DNA from: Ruminococcaceae bacterium AB4001
Lineage (GTDB): Bacteria > Bacillota > Clostridia > Saccharofermentanales > Saccharofermentanaceae
Direction of reading: 5' to 3'
Assembly (NCBI GenBank): GCA_000621765.1
Contig: JHXJ01000001.1
Location: forward strand, 372,001 to 436,000
DNA: 64,000 bases
Shown here: positions 1-7,840 of the stretch, piece after piece
Numbering within the stretch: the first letter of the stretch is position 1
Layout: every line of letters begins with the position of its first letter
Translations under genes and position numbers: made by a program
The notes under the pieces: generated by a model
What the model was told of the DNA's origin: nothing
Database searches by the model: none
The model's input: only the letters and a program-made list of their open reading frames with translations

Positions 1-858
1 TGCCATGTCCACGATGATAGAGCCGGGCTGCATTCTGTCCAGAACATCTTTCTTGATGAGGACAGGAGCCTTGCGGCCGAAGACTTTTGCAGTGGTGATG
101 ACTACATTGGCTTTCTCACAGACCTTAGCCTGAGCTTCCTGCTGCTTTGCGATCTGCTCGGGTGTGAGTTCCTTTGCATAACCCTGTGCTGTCTGGCCCA
201 TCTCGCCAAGGTCGATCTTGACGAAGTTAGCGCCTAAGGATTTAACCTGCTCTTCTACGACAGGTCTTGTATCGAATGCGTCAACGCGGGCGCCGAGTCT
301 CTTTGCTGTTGCGATGGCCTGAAGTCCTGCAACGCCTACGCCGATAACGAATACTCTTGCAGGATTGATAGTTCCTGCAGGCGTAACCATCATCGGGAGG
401 ATCTTGGGCATGCGGGCAGCTGCGTTAAGGACTGCTACGTAGCCGGCAAGAGATGTCTGTGAAGACTGTACGTCCATCTTCTGTGCGAGTGTTGTTCTCG
501 GGATCATCTCGAGGGAAACGGCCTGAATGTTGTTCTTGGCAAATCCGTTAAGAAGATCCTTCTCATTGAAGGGATCGAGGAAACTGATGTGAACCGTATC
601 GGGGTTCATTCCGTCAGCTGATTCGGGCTTAAGGATCCTGACAACAATCTCAGCGTCTGCAAGTCCGTCTTTTTCGTCTTTGACGATCTTGGCGCCAACC
701 TGTTCGTAATCCGCATCTGCGAAGCCGCTCTTGAGACCTGCACCGCTTACGACCGTGAACTCAAAGCCCATACCCGTGAGCTTCTTGATGTCATCGGGGA
801 TAAGAGCAACACGTGTCTCGGCAGGCAGAATTTCTTTGCATACCAGAACTTTCTTCAT
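1..858 (-). CDS. pntA: NAD(P) transhydrogenase subunit alpha, N-terminal part (3' end cut by window)
   Basis: Catalytic alpha subunit of the proton-translocating transhydrogenase that exchanges hydride between NADH and NADP+; the visible part is the cytoplasmic NAD-binding domain. The 286 codons seen start at an ATG preceded by AGAGGTG and run off the left edge. The protein begins MKKVLVCKEILPAETRVAL, as in the AlaDH/PntA N-terminal domain. A Rossmann motif GVGVAG lies near residues 173-178, preceded by VTPAGTINPARVFVIG, and a GYAKELTPEQIAKQQ segment follows, which is typical of PntA rather than alanine dehydrogenase. The first glycine-loop alanine is a valine here (GVG instead of GAG). Membrane segments and the beta subunit would lie outside the window. 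Identification is firm; whether alpha is split into two genes cannot be seen. Confidence 0.9.
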   Translation of the reverse strand, partial: MKKVLVCKEILPAETRVALIPDDIKKLTGMGFEFTVVSGAGLKSGFADADYEQVGAKIVKDEKDGLADAEIVVRILKPESADGMNPDTVHISFLDPFNEKDLLNGFAKNNIQAVSLEMIPRTTLAQKMDVQSSQTSLAGYVAVLNAAARMPKILPMMVTPAGTINPARVFVIGVGVAGLQAIATAKRLGARVDAFDTRPVVEEQVKSLGANFVKIDLGEMGQTAQGYAKELTPEQIAKQQEAQAKVCEKANVVITTAKVFGRKAPVLIKKDVLDRMQPGSIIVDMA

Positions 859-917
859 GTGCACACCTCTTTTGATTGGATTGTAGAGAGAAAAAATCTG
901 CACTCTAACTTTCAAAG

Positions 918-957
918 TATAAAACAAAGCCCCGCCGATTTAAAGGGCGAGGCTTTA
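918..957 (-). terminator. Rho-independent terminator downstream of the 996-2468 gene
   Basis: On the minus strand AAAGCCTCGCCC and the near-matching GGCGGGGCTTT form a stem around an AT loop, followed by TTGTTTTAT. It sits after the stop of the membrane-anchored protein and before the pntA leader, separating the two genes. Confidence 0.7.
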
Positions 958-995
958 GTTAATTAAATTTTTTATAAGATGTTCCGGGCTTCAGA

Positions 996-2468
996 TCAGA
1001 TATATTTCTTCCAAAACTCTTCCAGACCATCCTTTATGTCTTCGGTGAAGTGCTTGAATTCACGCTTATCCATCTTTGTTATCTCGGTGAAGCCTGCGGA
1101 AACGCCGGGTGCCGGATCGTGTCTGTCGATCGTGACGGTCAGATGGAGTGTCTTGACTGCGGGAACCGGCTCATCGCCGTCTCTGACGTTTGTGAGGACG
1201 AAGATGTACTTGTCACCTTTCTGGAGCATGTTGCCGCGTACGACAAAAGTATCGTATCTGTCCCTGCACTTGAAAGTGAGATCGCCCTTTTTCTTGTCCC
1301 ATTCGACCTTAAATGCCGTCTCATCCGTATACTCGTCATCGGTGCTTCTGGAGTGTGAGACCTCTTTGGCGACAAGTGTTGCCTCATAAGTCCTGGAGTT
1401 GTTTTCCTTGACCGTATAAGTGAGGGAGTACTTATCCTTGGAATTGTTTTCAACGATCTCCAGGCTGATGAGCTTGGATGTGGAAACGTTCTTTCCGAGA
1501 GAAAGGGTAACTTCGTACTCTTCATCTTTGTACTCGTATTCAGCGATGAGCTGTGCAAGTCTTCTGCCTGATCTTGTGATGTAGAAATCAAGCTTTACGT
1601 CGAGATCTTCAATGTCATCGAGCTCGTCTGAGAGATCATCAAGGCTGTCAAAGAACCTGTCGACGTACTCGTCGGCTTCTTCTTCAACCGAACCGTTTGA
1701 GGCTATGCGGTAAAGGAGCTTTTCCAAGTCCTTGTCGTTTTCCGCATACTTGATGAGATCCTGCATTGCGAGAGCGTATGACTCTTCGTTGATCGAGAGG
1801 GAAACTACCGTGCAGGGGATCTTCTCGTCGCCGATCGTGATGGTCTTGCCGGATTTCTTGACGTCGGAATACTTAACCAGACGCTCGATCGCGAGCTTTC
1901 TGTATTTCGATGTCATATTGAAAATATCGCGCTGGAGGTTTCTGTCGTTCCTGACTGTATCCTTCAGGTTGAGAAGGTAATCAAACTGTGAATCGGTGAG
2001 CGAAAAATCCGTTTCTTCATCAGGATCGAAAATCGAACCCGGAAGATTCTTGGGGAGATTCTTCAGGTTGACACCATAAGCGCCATCGAAGAGCTCGGGG
2101 CAGACCATAGAGTATTTGTCCTGGTTAGCCGTGATCCTTGAATTGAGAACGACACTGTCATCCTCTTTTAATGTCATCTCATAAGCTCCCTTGAGGTCCT
2201 TGAAATCGGTGTAGAGTTTTGCCTCGACCGATATGTCGTCTTTTGCGACCTTGCTCAGGTCTGCCGAAACGGCAATGGAACCACCGTTAATGACATCGTC
2301 TGCAACATCAAAAGCCTCGATCTTCTTGGCATCGGAAATGGTATTTACGAAAGCTCTGACTATCAGGGCGCTCGGTCTGTTAGCAACGACAATGGAAACT
2401 ACAACCAAGGCAACTAACAATGTGGCACCGATCGAACCGCCAATGATCAGTTTTTTCTTATTGTCCAT
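996..2468 (-). CDS. Membrane-anchored protein of unknown function
   Basis: I do not recognise a characterised family. The 490-residue protein starts MDNKKKLIIGGSIGATLL, with one hydrophobic anchor at about residues 7-30, and the rest should lie outside the cell. The body is acidic and rich in short alternating beta-like stretches, which recalls large uncharacterised clostridial surface proteins of the DUF6583 kind, but I cannot confirm that. I chose the ATG at 2468 because GAGGAGGGA lies 8 bases upstream; the in-frame extension to 2660 has no ribosome site and encodes no sensible signal. An extended -10 (TG-n-TATACT, minus strand, 2502-2507) lies just upstream. No partner gene is adjacent on this strand except pntA beyond a terminator, so it is probably monocistronic. 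Confidence 0.7.
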   Translation of the reverse strand: MDNKKKLIIGGSIGATLLVALVVVSIVVANRPSALIVRAFVNTISDAKKIEAFDVADDVINGGSIAVSADLSKVAKDDISVEAKLYTDFKDLKGAYEMTLKEDDSVVLNSRITANQDKYSMVCPELFDGAYGVNLKNLPKNLPGSIFDPDEETDFSLTDSQFDYLLNLKDTVRNDRNLQRDIFNMTSKYRKLAIERLVKYSDVKKSGKTITIGDEKIPCTVVSLSINEESYALAMQDLIKYAENDKDLEKLLYRIASNGSVEEEADEYVDRFFDSLDDLSDELDDIEDLDVKLDFYITRSGRRLAQLIAEYEYKDEEYEVTLSLGKNVSTSKLISLEIVENNSKDKYSLTYTVKENNSRTYEATLVAKEVSHSRSTDDEYTDETAFKVEWDKKKGDLTFKCRDRYDTFVVRGNMLQKGDKYIFVLTNVRDGDEPVPAVKTLHLTVTIDRHDPAPGVSAGFTEITKMDKREFKHFTEDIKDGLEEFWKKYI

Positions 2469-2709
2469 GCACTGATCCCTCCTCGTTCCATATGTAAAAA
2501 AAGTATAACACATCGCCGGACTTAATGCTTTCCCGTACTGCAGGTTCGGGATAAGCTTCCGGGAAGGCAGGGAACACGCACCGGATGAGAATAATGGGAA
2601 AAGACGCGAAAATGTCCCCGGGAATGAAGCCGTAACAATGTTAAAACGCTTTATTTGCAAGGGGTTTGGGCATTGCAGTGTTCTCGGACTTTTCCGAGAA
2701 TTTGTCGGG

Positions 2710-2738
2710 TTGAAAACAGCACATTCTGATATTATTAT
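2710..2738 (+). promoter_or_regulatory. Candidate sigma-A promoter for the SH3/GT39 operon
   Basis: TTGAAA (2710-2715) and TATTAT (2733-2738) are separated by 17 bases. They lie about 85 bases upstream of the 2823 start, in the 354-base gap between divergent genes. The rest of that gap holds the minus-strand gene's leader and a mini-ORF at 2784-2810. Confidence 0.55.
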
Positions 2739-2783
2739 TTATATATATGAGGAAAGTGTCCTTTATCCGGAGGGGGAAGCTTT

Positions 2784-2810
2784 ATGGCTTACCGGAAAAA
2801 GGGCTTTTGA
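2784..2810 (+). CDS. Possible 8-codon leader ORF (MAYRKKGF)
   Basis: An ATG at 2784 opens eight codons ending in TGA at 2808-2810. GGAGGGGG (2769-2776) lies exactly 7 bases upstream, a better ribosome site than that of the gene at 2823. The stop falls 12 bases before that gene's start, so ribosomes ending here could reinitiate there. The peptide is basic and has no run of one regulatory codon, so attenuation is not suggested. It could equally be a purine-rich leader with a chance ORF. Confidence 0.35.
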   Translation: MAYRKKGF

Positions 2811-2822
2811 GGGAAGGTTGTT

Positions 2823-3725
2823 ATGACCGAAGAGAAAAGGGAAAGAGATATAAGGTCAGGGTATGAATACCTGATCGGAGGACTTATGGCAGTCCTCTTA
2901 TGCATACTTTCTTTTATCGTGTTCAGGACTACCAGCTACATTGTAAACGGAGCAAAGGTTCCGGACATGTCTGTCGTGCCTTCCATGAGCAGTGATGAAG
3001 CATTTGTCATAGAAGTTGACATCATGGAGACTTCCGGGAGCGATGCCGGTGAAGAGACTGCTGCGACGGACGAAAGCGAGGAGGCCACAGCTTACACGTT
3101 AAGCATACACGACGATATAAAGATATTTACCACGACTTCTGCAGGTGACAATTACTATGCGGCGAAGAATGAGGCCGTCAATCTCTATAAAGAGCCTGTC
3201 ATAGTCGACGGTATCAGACCTTCGATCAAGGAGGGAGAAGCCTTTGAAGTCATCGGATTTTCAAGGGACGGCTGGGCAGCGGTCTCCTATGTAGGAGAGA
3301 TGTTTTTTGTCAAAAGTTCCGATATAGTTAAGGCTGAAGCTCCCGAAGATGCAATGGATAAGCATATGGAACCCGAGAACTCACAGAAGATCAGGTTCTT
3401 TACTCCGAACACGGGAGGCATAGAGTATGTGGTCAGCGCCAATACCCGTGCTTTCAGCCTTCCGGATGTCATGAGCAGCGGCAACAAGGTCGATCTCAAG
3501 GCAGGAGAGAGGGCGGTCGTAGTAGCCCAGAGCGGCGAGTGGTACAAGATCATATACATGAATGCAGAGTATTACATGCTCAGTTATCTTGAACCGAGGG
3601 AGACCTATCTCGAGAAGCATCCCGATGAAGAGATAATTGACAACACAGGTTATTCGACGGCAGGAACTGTGCAGATAACAGACCAGATATTGATGGGATC
3701 TAAGGAGAGCGATCTTGAGCCTTAA
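2823..3725 (+). CDS. Membrane-anchored protein with two SH3-like domains
   Basis: The 300-residue protein has a short basic cytoplasmic start, one membrane segment at about residues 18-40, an acidic Ser/Glu/Thr-rich linker (about 60-95) and then two beta-rich SH3-like units (about 115-175 and 200-260). Each unit has the pattern of a loop, GE-type turn and W/Y (GWAAVSYVGEMFFV; GEWYKIIYMNAEYYML) typical of bacterial extracellular SH3 domains. Such domains usually bind peptidoglycan peptides or partner proteins; no catalytic motif is visible. Its last 11 bases overlap the TTG start of the next gene, so it is translationally coupled to the two membrane glycosyltransferases and may help localise them at the cell wall. 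That role is inferred. Confidence 0.7.
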   Translation: MTEEKRERDIRSGYEYLIGGLMAVLLCILSFIVFRTTSYIVNGAKVPDMSVVPSMSSDEAFVIEVDIMETSGSDAGEETAATDESEEATAYTLSIHDDIKIFTTTSAGDNYYAAKNEAVNLYKEPVIVDGIRPSIKEGEAFEVIGFSRDGWAAVSYVGEMFFVKSSDIVKAEAPEDAMDKHMEPENSQKIRFFTPNTGGIEYVVSANTRAFSLPDVMSSGNKVDLKAGERAVVVAQSGEWYKIIYMNAEYYMLSYLEPRETYLEKHPDEEIIDNTGYSTAGTVQITDQILMGSKESDLEP

Positions 3726-5283
3726 GCAGGATAAAGTCACGGCAGTACTATCTAAGCATCCGTTCCTGATCACGGCTCTTCTTGTATTGGTTGCACTTAT
3801 AGCGACGGGGATGCAGCTTCCGGGCAAAGCATCAGGCTGCGTGCTGATGGTATGCGGGTTTGTTCTGATCATCGGATACGGCATCTTTCTCAAGCAGAAG
3901 AAGCTTCTCACGGATGAAGCTCTCGTCACGCTGATATTTGCTGCCGGATTTGTTTTAAGAATGGGCTATACACTCTATACGGATCTTTATACAAGACAGT
4001 GCGATCTGGGTGATTTCGAAGAGGGAAGTTATAACACCTGGCATTCGGGATACATACTCTTTATAAGGGATACATTCTCGGTACCTGGCTTTGACGTAAG
4101 GGGCATGGGCGAGTTCTATCATCCGCCGTTCCACTATTTTGTAAGCGCGCTTTTCCTTAGGATCTATGACATTTTCCTTCCGAAGGGAACTCATAACTAC
4201 GAAGCTCTTCAGGCACTGTCGATGCTCTGGACGCAGTATGCGCTGATAATGGCATATAAGACCGTAAAGCTTATCGGAATAAAGAAGGAAAACCACGTCG
4301 CGGCAGCTTTTGTCATCTCCGCGTTTCCGGCTTTCACGCTGATGTCAGCTTCGATTAATAACGACATCCTCTCGATAATGCTCTTCTTCACAGGATTCTA
4401 TTTTGGCATTAAGTGGTATCAGGAAGGTTCATGGAAGAACATTATCCCGGCGGCTCTTTGTATCGGATTCGGCATGATGACGAAGCTTTCTGTCGGCATG
4501 ATCGCTTTCCCTTTGGGCCTTCTTTTCATCGTAAAACTCATCAGGGATCTGAAGGACAAAAAGGAGAAAAAGGCGGGGCTTACATCATTCCTGCAGCTGG
4601 TGGTTTTCGGCGTCATATGTGCGCCTCTGGGACTTTGGTACCAGATAAGAAATTACTTAAAGTTCGGAGTGCCTTTCACATATGTATTAAGGTCTGAAAA
4701 CGTCTATCAGGACTTAAGCGGATATACGCCTTTCCAGAGGATCTTCGGCTTCTACGGATTCCCGATCGAGGATTACTACATGAATCTCGGTTCGGACGGA
4801 GAGAAGGATTACAACATTTTCATAGCACAGGTTAAGACCGCGCTGTTCGGAGGCGAAAACTGCAGGGATGACTTCACCATGAGCATGGCAGGTTACGCGC
4901 TCCTTCTCGTATTCCTGGCGCTCATCGTGATATCGGTCATCGGCATGGTCTATGCGGTCATTACACTGAAGAAGAGAAAGAGCATCTGGGAAGAAATCTC
5001 CATGCTCGTTCTTGCTATAACCCAGGTTGCATCGGTAATCTCATTCTCGCTCAATTACCCTCACATCTGTTCACAGGATTTCAGGTACAGCACGCCTTTG
5101 CTCCTCTGCGGAACGGTATTCCTTATGAGGGCAGGGGAGATTAAGATAAAGGGTACGAGAGAAGATTCGGCCGCAAAGCTGGTCAAGGTCTTATCCCTTG
5201 TATTCTTCGTGCTTGCCGTGCTTTTCTATGCCATCCTTTGGACATACGTCAAAGGAGAAGTTCTGGTGGTTGACCCTGTATGA
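3715..5283 (+). CDS. GT39/PMT-like integral membrane glycosyltransferase
   Basis: The 522-residue protein has about ten to eleven hydrophobic segments. Its first large external loop carries acidic residues (CDLGDFEEGSYN) followed by GEFYHPPFHYF, the arrangement seen in dolichyl-phosphate-mannose mannosyltransferase and ArnT-like enzymes, which move a sugar from a polyprenyl phosphate carrier to an acceptor outside the membrane. The start is TTG at 3715: AAGGAG lies 7 bases upstream and no ATG is suitably placed. It overlaps the preceding gene by 11 bases and the following one by 4 (ATGA). Donor and acceptor cannot be read from sequence. It is related to the next gene (shared FYHPP and NNDxLxxML-like motifs), so the pair probably arose by duplication. 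Confidence 0.75.
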   Translation: MSLKQDKVTAVLSKHPFLITALLVLVALIATGMQLPGKASGCVLMVCGFVLIIGYGIFLKQKKLLTDEALVTLIFAAGFVLRMGYTLYTDLYTRQCDLGDFEEGSYNTWHSGYILFIRDTFSVPGFDVRGMGEFYHPPFHYFVSALFLRIYDIFLPKGTHNYEALQALSMLWTQYALIMAYKTVKLIGIKKENHVAAAFVISAFPAFTLMSASINNDILSIMLFFTGFYFGIKWYQEGSWKNIIPAALCIGFGMMTKLSVGMIAFPLGLLFIVKLIRDLKDKKEKKAGLTSFLQLVVFGVICAPLGLWYQIRNYLKFGVPFTYVLRSENVYQDLSGYTPFQRIFGFYGFPIEDYYMNLGSDGEKDYNIFIAQVKTALFGGENCRDDFTMSMAGYALLLVFLALIVISVIGMVYAVITLKKRKSIWEEISMLVLAITQVASVISFSLNYPHICSQDFRYSTPLLLCGTVFLMRAGEIKIKGTREDSAAKLVKVLSLVFFVLAVLFYAILWTYVKGEVLVVDPV

Positions 5284-7067
5284 CGATTGCTGAAAAGAAG
5301 ACAAAGGATTTCCGTGATATTGCAGCAGGCTTTGGTGTCTGTACCGTTGCCGTGCTGATACTGTACATATTCTCCGGCATGAATGCAGTCAACATGAGAG
5401 AATTCCATCTGGCTCTGCTTATGGCGCTCCTGACTGCATGCTGTGCTTTTTATGTCACTTCAGCTTTTGTTGATACGCCGAAAAAATACCTGTCGACCGC
5501 ATCTGTTCTGCCCGCATACGGGCTATATTTCCTGATATTCAGGCTCTCGTTCAACGCTGCTGAAAGAAGGACCATCGTATGCCTTTCGATCATGGAAAAC
5601 ATCATGATGTGGGCGGGCTTGGGATCTATCGCTGTATCACTGCTGATCCTTCTTATCGGACACAAGTTTACTGCCAAAGATTCGGTGGTCGCGATCCTTG
5701 CGGCCGGCTTTGTCATGAGGGCGGTAATGGTCCTTTATACGCCGCTTAATTTCTATCAGCATGACGTGTCAAATTTCGAGACGGGTGAGACATGTTTCCA
5801 CGACGATTACATACTGTTCATCGCCAATAATTTCGCGCTTCCCGAAGGTGACGTAAAAGACTACGGAATGTTCTACCATCCGCCGCTCCACTACCTCGTC
5901 AGCGCGATCTTCTTCAGGATCCAGAACATACTGCCCGTAAGATTTGCAAACGATATCAACGGCTTTAAGATGCTGCCGCTCCTCTGGACTTCGTATCTGG
6001 TCCTTTTCGCGAAAAAGACGCTCGAATGGTTCGGACTTAAAGGAAAGTCCCTGGCATTCTCTCTTGCGCTGATCGTCTTCTGCCCGCAGATGATATTCCT
6101 TTCCATCCAGGTCAATAATGACGCGCTCGCGCTGATGCTGTTTGTCGCTTCGTTCTACATCGCCCTCAAGTGGTATTCAAAGCCCGAGCTCACTACGATA
6201 ATCTTCCTGGCGCTCGGAATTGGCTGCGCCATGATGACAAAACTCTCGATGGGCTTCATCGCATTCCCCGTCGGATTCTTATTCCTCGTGACTCTCGTAA
6301 AGGCAGTAAAGGGCGGGAAAGACAAGAAGGCAAAGAAATACGTCAAAGAACTTATAAAGCAGTTCCTTGCGTTTGCAGCAGTGGTATTTCCTCTCGGAAT
6401 GTGGTTTCCGCTGCGCAACCTCTTAGCTTACGGAACGCCGATAACGTATGTATTTACGATCGATTCTTCGGCTAACCAGGATGTCTGGATGTATTCTCTG
6501 GTGCAGAGACTTTTCGTGCCCTCAAAAGAGATCCTTGAGATGCCGTTCCTTTTGGAAGGCGGAAAACTCAATGATTTCAACATCGTTCTCGCGCTGATAA
6601 AGACAGGTCTTTTCGACGAGCGCAAATCGCTCGACATGTATCTTACCCGCGTTGCCCAGATCATGATGATCGTAGCGTTCATCCTGATCCTTGCGGTGAT
6701 CTTCGGAGCCGTCATTGGCGCCTGCAGAAGAGGTCTCAAAGAGAAGAAGATACTTCCCGAAAATATCTCTTTATGGATATTTGCCGCAGTCCTCGTTATC
6801 CCTGAATTCGTATTCTGCTTCCAGCATCCCGTTGTCTGCACCCAGGCATTCAGATACATTGCCCCGGTTCTGATACCGGCAGCAGTATGGAGCGGAAATG
6901 TCATAAAGATGGGTGAGGACGGAAAATCCGGAGCGCTGATAAAGGCGGGCTCATGGGCAATTAAGATCCTTGTACCCGTGTTTATACTGACCGTGCTTCT
7001 GTTCTACGGTCCGTTCCCCCAGTATTCAATGCCTTGGGAATTTCTGATCTTTAAGAGCGGCGGTTAA
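5280..7067 (+). CDS. GT39/PMT-like integral membrane glycosyltransferase, paralogue of preceding gene
   Basis: A 595-residue polytopic protein with an extra N-terminal group of membrane segments compared with its upstream neighbour. The diagnostic loop reads HDVSNFETGETC followed by GMFYHPPLHYLVSAIFFR, matching the acidic and FYHPP motifs of the upstream paralogue and of PMT/ArnT-like lipid-linked sugar transferases. The start codon overlaps the upstream stop (ATGA), giving a three-gene coupled unit with the SH3 protein. The stop overlaps the stop of the convergent gene by 4 bases, so there is no room for a dedicated terminator. The substrate is unknown; glycosylation of a wall polymer or surface protein is the natural guess. 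Confidence 0.75.
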   Translation: MTIAEKKTKDFRDIAAGFGVCTVAVLILYIFSGMNAVNMREFHLALLMALLTACCAFYVTSAFVDTPKKYLSTASVLPAYGLYFLIFRLSFNAAERRTIVCLSIMENIMMWAGLGSIAVSLLILLIGHKFTAKDSVVAILAAGFVMRAVMVLYTPLNFYQHDVSNFETGETCFHDDYILFIANNFALPEGDVKDYGMFYHPPLHYLVSAIFFRIQNILPVRFANDINGFKMLPLLWTSYLVLFAKKTLEWFGLKGKSLAFSLALIVFCPQMIFLSIQVNNDALALMLFVASFYIALKWYSKPELTTIIFLALGIGCAMMTKLSMGFIAFPVGFLFLVTLVKAVKGGKDKKAKKYVKELIKQFLAFAAVVFPLGMWFPLRNLLAYGTPITYVFTIDSSANQDVWMYSLVQRLFVPSKEILEMPFLLEGGKLNDFNIVLALIKTGLFDERKSLDMYLTRVAQIMMIVAFILILAVIFGAVIGACRRGLKEKKILPENISLWIFAAVLVIPEFVFCFQHPVVCTQAFRYIAPVLIPAAVWSGNVIKMGEDGKSGALIKAGSWAIKILVPVFILTVLLFYGPFPQYSMPWEFLIFKSGG

Positions 7068-7690
7068 GAATTGCCGTCACCGAGCGCGTTGCCGGATAAG
7101 ACAGTTCTCCAGTGCTTTCCTTCAAGCTCAAAGATCATCTTTGCGGCAGCATTGAGCTCTTCGTCTGTTCCTTCACAGTCAACGAAAGCCAGTGTGCTGG
7201 CGATGTAGATCATATCCTTTTCGATCTCTTTGAGGAAATCACCGGGCGTAGTCTCGACCGCGCCGTGTTTGCTGTATGAATAATCTACTTTTAAGAGCGG
7301 GATTATCAGGCTCTGGCACTGACTGTCCAGAATGAGAGGAAGCATCCTGAGGAGTTCATCGGTTGTCTCAGGGGGAAGCTCTGCGACATCCTCCCAGGAA
7401 AGATCGACCGTTCCGTCCGAATCCTTCTTTATGTATTCCAGAAGATTTCCGTGAATTACGAACTGCTTGAGGAAGTCCAGCTCTTCCGGTACGAAGATGC
7501 CGTCTGCGCAGGCAACGCTCAGAAGAACGCCCTGCAGTATCAGGTCAAACTGCGCGAGGGTCAGGTTGGGATCGTATTCCACATTGCTGAATCTCTGGAA
7601 GACCTTATCCATCGAATAGATCATGGCCGAAGCGTGTTCATATGCCAAAGCGGCTTTGTCCAACATGTCCTGTCTAGATAATTCTCCCAT
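7064..7690 (-). CDS. TerB-like helical protein
   Basis: A mostly helical 208-residue protein with no signal or membrane segment. Two stretches (LLSVACADGIFVPEELDFLKQF; IASTLAFVDCEGTDEEL) match the repeated acidic D-G-x-x-x-x-E-E pattern of the TerB fold, a metal-binding helical domain found in tellurite-resistance and membrane-stress proteins and in many orphan proteins. The ATG at 7690 is chosen because GAGAGG lies 7 bases upstream; the reading frame is open further upstream without a ribosome site. It converges with, and overlaps by 4 bases, the upstream glycosyltransferase gene. Function is not known; tellurite resistance should not be assumed. Confidence 0.6.
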   Translation of the reverse strand: MGELSRQDMLDKAALAYEHASAMIYSMDKVFQRFSNVEYDPNLTLAQFDLILQGVLLSVACADGIFVPEELDFLKQFVIHGNLLEYIKKDSDGTVDLSWEDVAELPPETTDELLRMLPLILDSQCQSLIIPLLKVDYSYSKHGAVETTPGDFLKEIEKDMIYIASTLAFVDCEGTDEELNAAAKMIFELEGKHWRTVLSGNALGDGNS

Positions 7691-7792
7691 AAGATGACCT
7701 CTCGAAAACAAGTATTTCAGGACGCTTTCCGCGCCTTGCAACTATTCTATGCCTCATTGCCGTTAACTGTAAAGGCATAAGCCCGCCGGATG

Positions 7793-7801
7793 TGCTATAA
7801 T
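7793..7801 (+). promoter_or_regulatory. Extended -10 promoter element for the SseB-like gene
   Basis: TG-c-TATAAT lies about 40 bases before the ATG at 7841. No good -35 is present at 17 bases, as is usual when an extended -10 compensates. Confidence 0.5.
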
Positions 7802-7840
7802 TCTTTTTTGGAAAAATAAAATAAAGGGAGCCATGGAACA

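Noticed and set aside
996-2660. Longer 554-residue form of the membrane-anchored protein
   Set aside because: The added N-terminus has no ribosome site and no signal, and would cover the promoter; ATG 2468 has GAGGAGGGA.
2638-2826. 62-codon plus-strand ORF before the SH3 gene
   Set aside because: It spans the promoter and leader, has no ribosome site at its start and no recognisable sequence.
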